This document shows, piece after piece, positions 62,198 to 64,000 of a DNA stretch of 64,000 nt. Origin of the DNA: Prevotellaceae bacterium KH2P17 (lineage in GTDB: Bacteria; Bacteroidota; Bacteroidia; Bacteroidales; Bacteroidaceae); the NCBI GenBank assembly GCA_900199655.1, contig FZRE01000003.1, forward strand, positions 1-64,000. The letters are read 5' to 3'. Under the pieces are notes generated by a model. The model was not told the origin of the DNA. It saw only the letters and a program-made list of their open reading frames with translations, and searched no databases. Made by a program: the position numbers and the translations under genes. The stretch's first letter is position 1. Each line of letters begins with the position of its first letter.

Positions 62198-63877
62198 ATG
62201 AAAAAGATAAAATATATATTACTGGCTTCCGTGGTTGCACTTGGTATGACAAGCTGTAACGATTTCGGCGATATCAATATCGACCCGGAGAATTTGAACG
62301 AAACAAATGTACCCTACGCGATGGTGTTCTCCAACGCACAACACCAGGCTCTGGGGTCTGACTGGGATATGTGGCGCACCGGATGTATCTACTCTGCCGA
62401 GTGGACTCAGCAGCTTTCGTCCATCGACTGGTGGCACTATTACGCCCGCTACGAGTGGAGCGACGGCTATTCCGGCTCTTTCTGGGACACTTTCAACGGC
62501 GATCGCGGAGCCGTGCGCGACGTAACCACCTGCTACGACCTGTGGAAGGAAGACCCCGAAAGGCAAGCGGACTACAACATGGCCCGCGTGATGCGCATCT
62601 ATATGATGGCCAAGATGTCCGACCTCTACGGCGACATTCCCTACTCGGAGGCAGGCCGTCCGAAGCTCACAAACTATCCCAAGTACGACAAGCAGGAAGA
62701 TATTTACACCTCGATGCTGGCCGAACTGCAGGAAGCCCAGGCCAATCTGGCCTCCGGGCAGTCAGCACTTGGCGCTCACGACCTGTACTACCAGGGCGAT
62801 GTAGCCAAGTGGAAGAAGTTTGCCAACTCGCTTATGCTGCGCCTCGCCATGCGACTGGTGAAGGTTAACCCAACGCTGGCCAAGCAGTATGCGGCGCAGG
62901 CAGTGGCTAACGGCGTGATGACTTCCAATGCCGATAACTGCAAACTGGACCACGTGGGAGGCAAGACAACCAACGATTCGTCGGAACCTTTCGCCAAGAT
63001 TAACGCCCACGAGGACCGCGAGTTCTACCTTGCCAAGACCTTTGTAGACATGTTGAAGTCTACGAAAGATGCCCGTCTGTGCCTCATAGGCACCGTGGCA
63101 CCCACACAGGACGGCAAGCAGTACACCGACGTACAGAAGAACAGCGACGGCCTCTGGACAACTGCCGACTACGGCAACATGAGCTACGCGGCGCAAGATG
63201 GCATGCCCGTGGGCGGATACAGCAACACCGGCAGCAGCCAGTACTTCGTGGGCAAGGTTGACAATCGCTTCAACAACGCCGACTTCCTGGCCAAATACGG
63301 CGCCTACTTCTCGTCGCCCAACCGCTGCACCTATGCCGACCCCGAGGCTCCCACCTTCGTGGTAACCTACGCCCAGACCTGCTTCCTGATGGCTGAAGCT
63401 GCCCAGCGCGGCTACATCTCGGGCGATGCAGCCACCTACTACAACAACGGTGTGAAGGCTGCCTTTGAGCAGTATGCCCAGTTCCCCGACTATGCAGCTG
63501 CGCTCTCGGCCCTCAATGCCGACGCTACAGTTGGCCTCGGCTCGGGTGCTACGCTGGCCCAGTACGCCGATGCCTATCTGAAGGCCAACCCGTTCAACGC
63601 CGCCAAGGCGCTGGAGCAGATAAACACGCAGTATTACATCAATACCTTCGGCGACCCGCACGAGGTGTTTGCCAACTGGCGCCGCTCCGGTTTCCCGGCT
63701 CTGCAGCCTGCTGCCATGGCCAAGCTCGACGGCCAGTGCGCTACCGATGGCTCCATCCCACGCCGTTTCCGCTACCCCACAAGGGAGTCGCAGGTAAACA
63801 AGGAGCATTATGATGCTGCCGTTGCCAACATGGGAGGCGACACCTTCAGCACCCGCGTGTGGTGGGACAAGCAATAA
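62198..63877 (+). CDS. SusD/RagB-family nutrient-binding lipoprotein
   Basis: A 559-residue surface lipoprotein (signal with lipobox MTSC, Cys20) that forms the lid of the SusC channel. The body is TPR-like and helical with the SusD-like-2 features NDFGDINIDPENLNETNV at the start, ARVMRIYMMAKMSDLYGDIP and the late THGDP-equivalent INTFGDPHEVFANWRRSGFP. It follows the SusC gene by 20 bases and ends at a strong terminator, so the operon has just two genes here. Confidence 0.94.
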   Translation: MKKIKYILLASVVALGMTSCNDFGDINIDPENLNETNVPYAMVFSNAQHQALGSDWDMWRTGCIYSAEWTQQLSSIDWWHYYARYEWSDGYSGSFWDTFNGDRGAVRDVTTCYDLWKEDPERQADYNMARVMRIYMMAKMSDLYGDIPYSEAGRPKLTNYPKYDKQEDIYTSMLAELQEAQANLASGQSALGAHDLYYQGDVAKWKKFANSLMLRLAMRLVKVNPTLAKQYAAQAVANGVMTSNADNCKLDHVGGKTTNDSSEPFAKINAHEDREFYLAKTFVDMLKSTKDARLCLIGTVAPTQDGKQYTDVQKNSDGLWTTADYGNMSYAAQDGMPVGGYSNTGSSQYFVGKVDNRFNNADFLAKYGAYFSSPNRCTYADPEAPTFVVTYAQTCFLMAEAAQRGYISGDAATYYNNGVKAAFEQYAQFPDYAAALSALNADATVGLGSGATLAQYADAYLKANPFNAAKALEQINTQYYINTFGDPHEVFANWRRSGFPALQPAAMAKLDGQCATDGSIPRRFRYPTRESQVNKEHYDAAVANMGGDTFSTRVWWDKQ

Positions 63878-63920
63878 CTGAACCGCCGATGCAGCTGCAT
63901 CGCAGGTTTCCATAAAAGCC

Positions 63921-63957
63921 AAGGGCTCCACGCACAGACAGCGTGGAGCCCTTGTTG
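63921..63957 (+). terminator. Terminator after the SusD gene
   Basis: AAGGGCTCCACGC (63921-63933) pairs perfectly with GCGTGGAGCCCTT (63941-63953) around a 7-base loop. Few Ts follow. Confidence 0.85.
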
Positions 63958-64000
63958 CGTTGATGGGTGGTTGATACGGGAGGCTTGCTTGTTGTTACCC

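Overview
The window is chromosomal DNA of a Bacteroidota bacterium, most plausibly Prevotella in the broad sense (Prevotellaceae). The evidence is many start-proximal TAnnTTTG (-7) boxes with TTG about 20 bases upstream (the Bacteroidota sigma-ABfr promoter), a SusC/SusD pair, PorX- and PorW-like type IX secretion proteins, and families largely confined to this phylum (DUF4834, DUF4251, DUF3098, DUF1599, pappalysin-type lipoprotein). Species cannot be named from sequence alone. No rRNA, CRISPR array, transposase or prophage is visible, and there is one tRNA.

Layout. 0.6-2.2 kb: rsmI and a coiled-coil lipoprotein. 2.3-3.5 kb: TetR regulator and flavodoxin-type reductase with a candidate operator. 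3.7-6.1 kb: tadA diverging from yraN-birA-pyrH. 6.7-9.2 kb (minus): phospholipid genes psd-pssA, a DUF4834 protein and a barrel-like protein. 9.4-13.5 kb: dnaE and trxA. 13.6-14.3 kb: repeats. 14.4-23.4 kb (minus): one long probable operon of metalloprotease, aroA, small membrane protein, zinc-type ABC permease, porW-like, porX-like, tsaE. 23.6 kb: tRNA-Pro and an AT-richer lipoprotein. 24.7-27.1 kb: DUF4251, TonB-C protein and GH25 lysozyme. 27.8-28.3 kb: YwqK/MORN-like protein. 28.4-34.3 kb (minus): exoA, lipoproteins, folE, SPOR, tpiA, DoxX/MauE-like, DUF1599. 34.4-43.5 kb: CCA enzyme, tripartite RND efflux operon, lpxA. 43.9-50.1 kb: GH36-GH31 pair and an alpha/beta hydrolase. 50.6-56.0 kb: radical SAM protein, then ftsX-DUF3098-uppP-truB-queA-folK. 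56.1-58.5 kb: rpsO and typA. 59-63.9 kb: SusC-SusD.

Most genes are housekeeping and arranged in tight operons. The most unusual content is between genes. A 72-bp repeat occurs six times, always intergenic and always exactly 72 bp. Each copy contains three 12-bp dyads (CGACAnnTGTCG) at a strict 22-bp period between inverted arms (GAACTTT and AAAGTTC), so the whole copy is also close to one large palindrome. I know of no named family that matches it. It looks like either a mobile palindromic element or a dispersed three-site protein-binding array. A second family, about 140 bp with G/C-rich hairpin ends, forms a three-copy tandem array of period 176 bp and one solitary inverted copy. Both of its loci lie within about 250 bp of a 72-bp repeat.

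Other points worth a second look are an 80-base overlap of the DoxX/MauE-like gene with tpiA that a single A in an A-run would turn into an ordinary ATGA junction, a palindrome over the tetR promoter, and near-leaderless starts for rsmI and the DUF1599 gene.
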